From contig CALZIQ010000008.1 of NCBI GenBank assembly GCA_945787735.1, positions 1-53,332 of the forward strand: 53,332 nucleotides of DNA. The letters run 5' to 3'. Position numbers and translations under genes: made by a program. The stretch is from an uncultured Chromatiaceae bacterium. GTDB lineage: Bacteria > Pseudomonadota > Gammaproteobacteria > Tenderiales > Tenderiaceae. Positions 52,231-53,332 of this stretch are shown piece by piece. Under the pieces are notes generated by a model. That model searched no databases. It was not told the origin of the DNA and saw only the letters and a program-made list of their open reading frames with translations. The number at the start of each line of letters is the position of its first letter. Position 1 is the stretch's first letter.

Positions 52231-53332
52231 ATGGCAATTGATCTGAATGACGAAATATTGCAGGACTTCCTGGTTGAAGCTGGAGAAATACTTGAACTGC
52301 TAGGTGAGCAGTTGGTAGAGCTTGAACGAACGCCTGAAGACCTGGATCTGTTAAATGCGGTATTCCGCGGTTTTCACACGGTCAAGGGTGGCGCGGGGTT
52401 TTTGAGTCTGAATGCGCTAGTTGAAGTCTGCCACCGGGCAGAAGATGTATTTAATTTGCTGCGCCAGGGTGAGCGGCAAGTCAATCCTCAATTGATGGAT
52501 GTGATCCTGCAGGTCACCGATGTGGTCAATGAGATGATGGATTGTATCCGTTCCGGTGAAGATCCAGCCGAGGCCGAACCAGCCTTGCTGCAAGCGCTCG
52601 AAGCGATCCTTAAGGATGAAGACGCGGGACAAGCACCAGCCGCCGAACCCGTGTTGGCACCTGAGCCGGTTGCTGAAGCTGAAGATGTTCCAGCAGCGGC
52701 AAAGGCGAGTTCATCAGATGAAGAAATTACAGAGGATGAATTCGAGGCATTGCTGGACGAGCTTCAGGGCAAGCCACAGGATCAGGGCGATGCGTCTGCT
52801 GCTGAGCCGGTGGCGGAGTCCTCTGCCAAACCCGGGGTTGATTCGGATGAAATCACTGAAGAAGAATTCGAGGCATTGCTTGACCAGTTGCAAGGCTCGG
52901 CTGCACCTGCAGATGATGCCTCCAAACCCGAGCAAGACGATGTCAAACCAGCTGCAGCTAAAAGTAGTTCAGATGAAATAACCGAGGATGAATTTGAAGC
53001 CTTGCTGGATGACCTTGATGCCAAGAAAAAGGATCAACCTGTCAAGCCAGCACCACAAGCTCAAGCGGCCAAGCCTGAACCTGTTTCTAAACCCAAGCCT
53101 GCCGCGGCTGCCAAACCAGCAAGCGAACCCGCAAAGGATAAACCTGCTGCACCCGCCAAGGCAGCAAAAGAAGCACCTGCGGCTGAGACCACTGTCAGGG
53201 TAGATACCAAGCGTCTCGATGACATCATGAACCTAGTAGGTGAATTGGTATTGGTGCGAAATCGCATGGCAACACTCAAATCCACCATGACAGCGGATGA
53301 AGAAGTTGCCAAGGCAATTGCCAACCTCGATC
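52231..53332 (+). CDS. cheA: Chemotaxis histidine kinase CheA, flagellar operon (partial, runs off right edge)
   Basis: The first 367 residues are present. P1 has His49 in FRGFHTVKGGAGFLS. No normal P2 domain follows; instead an acidic and then Ala/Pro/Lys-rich linker of about 200 residues contains three repeats of the form ITEDEFEALLDELQG, at 166, 208 and 250. P3 then begins at about 325 (VRVDTKRLDDIMNLVGELVLVRNRMATLKS). P4 and P5 are outside the window. ATG 52231 is preceded by CGGGGCG. The kinase serves the CheY and CheZ encoded upstream. Confidence 0.95.
   Translation, partial: MAIDLNDEILQDFLVEAGEILELLGEQLVELERTPEDLDLLNAVFRGFHTVKGGAGFLSLNALVEVCHRAEDVFNLLRQGERQVNPQLMDVILQVTDVVNEMMDCIRSGEDPAEAEPALLQALEAILKDEDAGQAPAAEPVLAPEPVAEAEDVPAAAKASSSDEEITEDEFEALLDELQGKPQDQGDASAAEPVAESSAKPGVDSDEITEEEFEALLDQLQGSAAPADDASKPEQDDVKPAAAKSSSDEITEDEFEALLDDLDAKKKDQPVKPAPQAQAAKPEPVSKPKPAAAAKPASEPAKDKPAAPAKAAKEAPAAETTVRVDTKRLDDIMNLVGELVLVRNRMATLKSTMTADEEVAKAIANLD
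52726..53022 (+). repeat. Three coding repeats in the CheA linker, exact 126-bp period
   Basis: The 15-residue units begin at 52726, 52852 and 52978: residues 166, 208 and 250, exactly 42 apart. The core DEFEALLD is identical or nearly so in all three, while the linkers between them differ. The core resembles FliM residues 6-17 (LSQDEIDALLHG) in this same window. Confidence 0.9.

Noticed and set aside
1-53332. Insertion sequences, tRNAs, CRISPR arrays or prophage
   Set aside because: Read for transposase motifs, tRNA-like folds and spaced repeats; none were seen.

Overview
The window is an almost complete flagellar and chemotaxis superlocus from a polarly flagellated gammaproteobacterium. 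The order flagellin-flaG-fliD-fliS-fliT-pilZ-fleQ-fleS-fleR-fliEFGHIJ ... fliKLMNOPQR-flhB-flhA-flhF-fleN-fliA-cheY-cheZ-cheA is the Pseudomonas/Vibrio-type polar system, with the FleQ/FleSR sigma-54 hierarchy and FliA (sigma-28). I cannot name the genus from sequence alone.

Region 1 (1-14825) is a nonulosonic-acid (legionaminic acid type) glycosylation island. A CBS/nucleotidyltransferase gene runs off the left edge. It is followed by legC, legG, legI, a NeuD-type acetyltransferase, a 59-residue orphan, a small DUF115/MptE-like protein, a B12-binding radical SAM enzyme, an acetamidino-forming trio (PseA/WbpG-like amidotransferase, HisF2, HisH2) and legF (CMP transferase). On the opposite strand, maf (a large DUF115 flagellin glycosyltransferase candidate) is translationally coupled to legB. 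Together these should make a CMP-activated, probably acetamidino-bearing legionaminic acid and attach it to flagellin.

Region 2 (14826-22816) holds four near-identical tandem flagellin genes, flaG, fliD, two fliS paralogues separated by a 363-bp gap, a fliT-like gene and a PilZ protein. The flagellins look like a duplicated two-gene unit: sigma-28 promoters precede genes 1 and 3, and GC-rich hairpins follow genes 2 and 4. Every flagellin has a conserved two-hairpin 5' leader whose second stem varies in sequence but keeps its pairing.

Region 3 (22927-32490) holds fleQ, fleS-fleR (sigma-54 promoter) and fliE-fliJ. Region 4 (32579-38694) is a second chemotaxis operon (STAS, cheY, cheA, cheW, cheR, cheD, cheB) with its own sigma-28 promoter, inserted between fliJ and fliK. 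Region 5 (38732-50763) is fliK and then fliL-fliR, flhB, flhA, flhF, fleN and fliA; fliK and fliL each have a clear sigma-54 promoter. Region 6 (50764-53332) starts the main chemotaxis operon (cheY, cheZ, a cheA cut by the window edge). This CheA has three exactly spaced linker repeats resembling the CheY-docking peptide of FliM.

The most interesting points are the covarying flagellin leader RNA, the FliM-like repeats in the CheA linker, the orphan/DUF115/radical SAM trio inside the legionaminic acid cluster, and the self-contained second chemotaxis operon.
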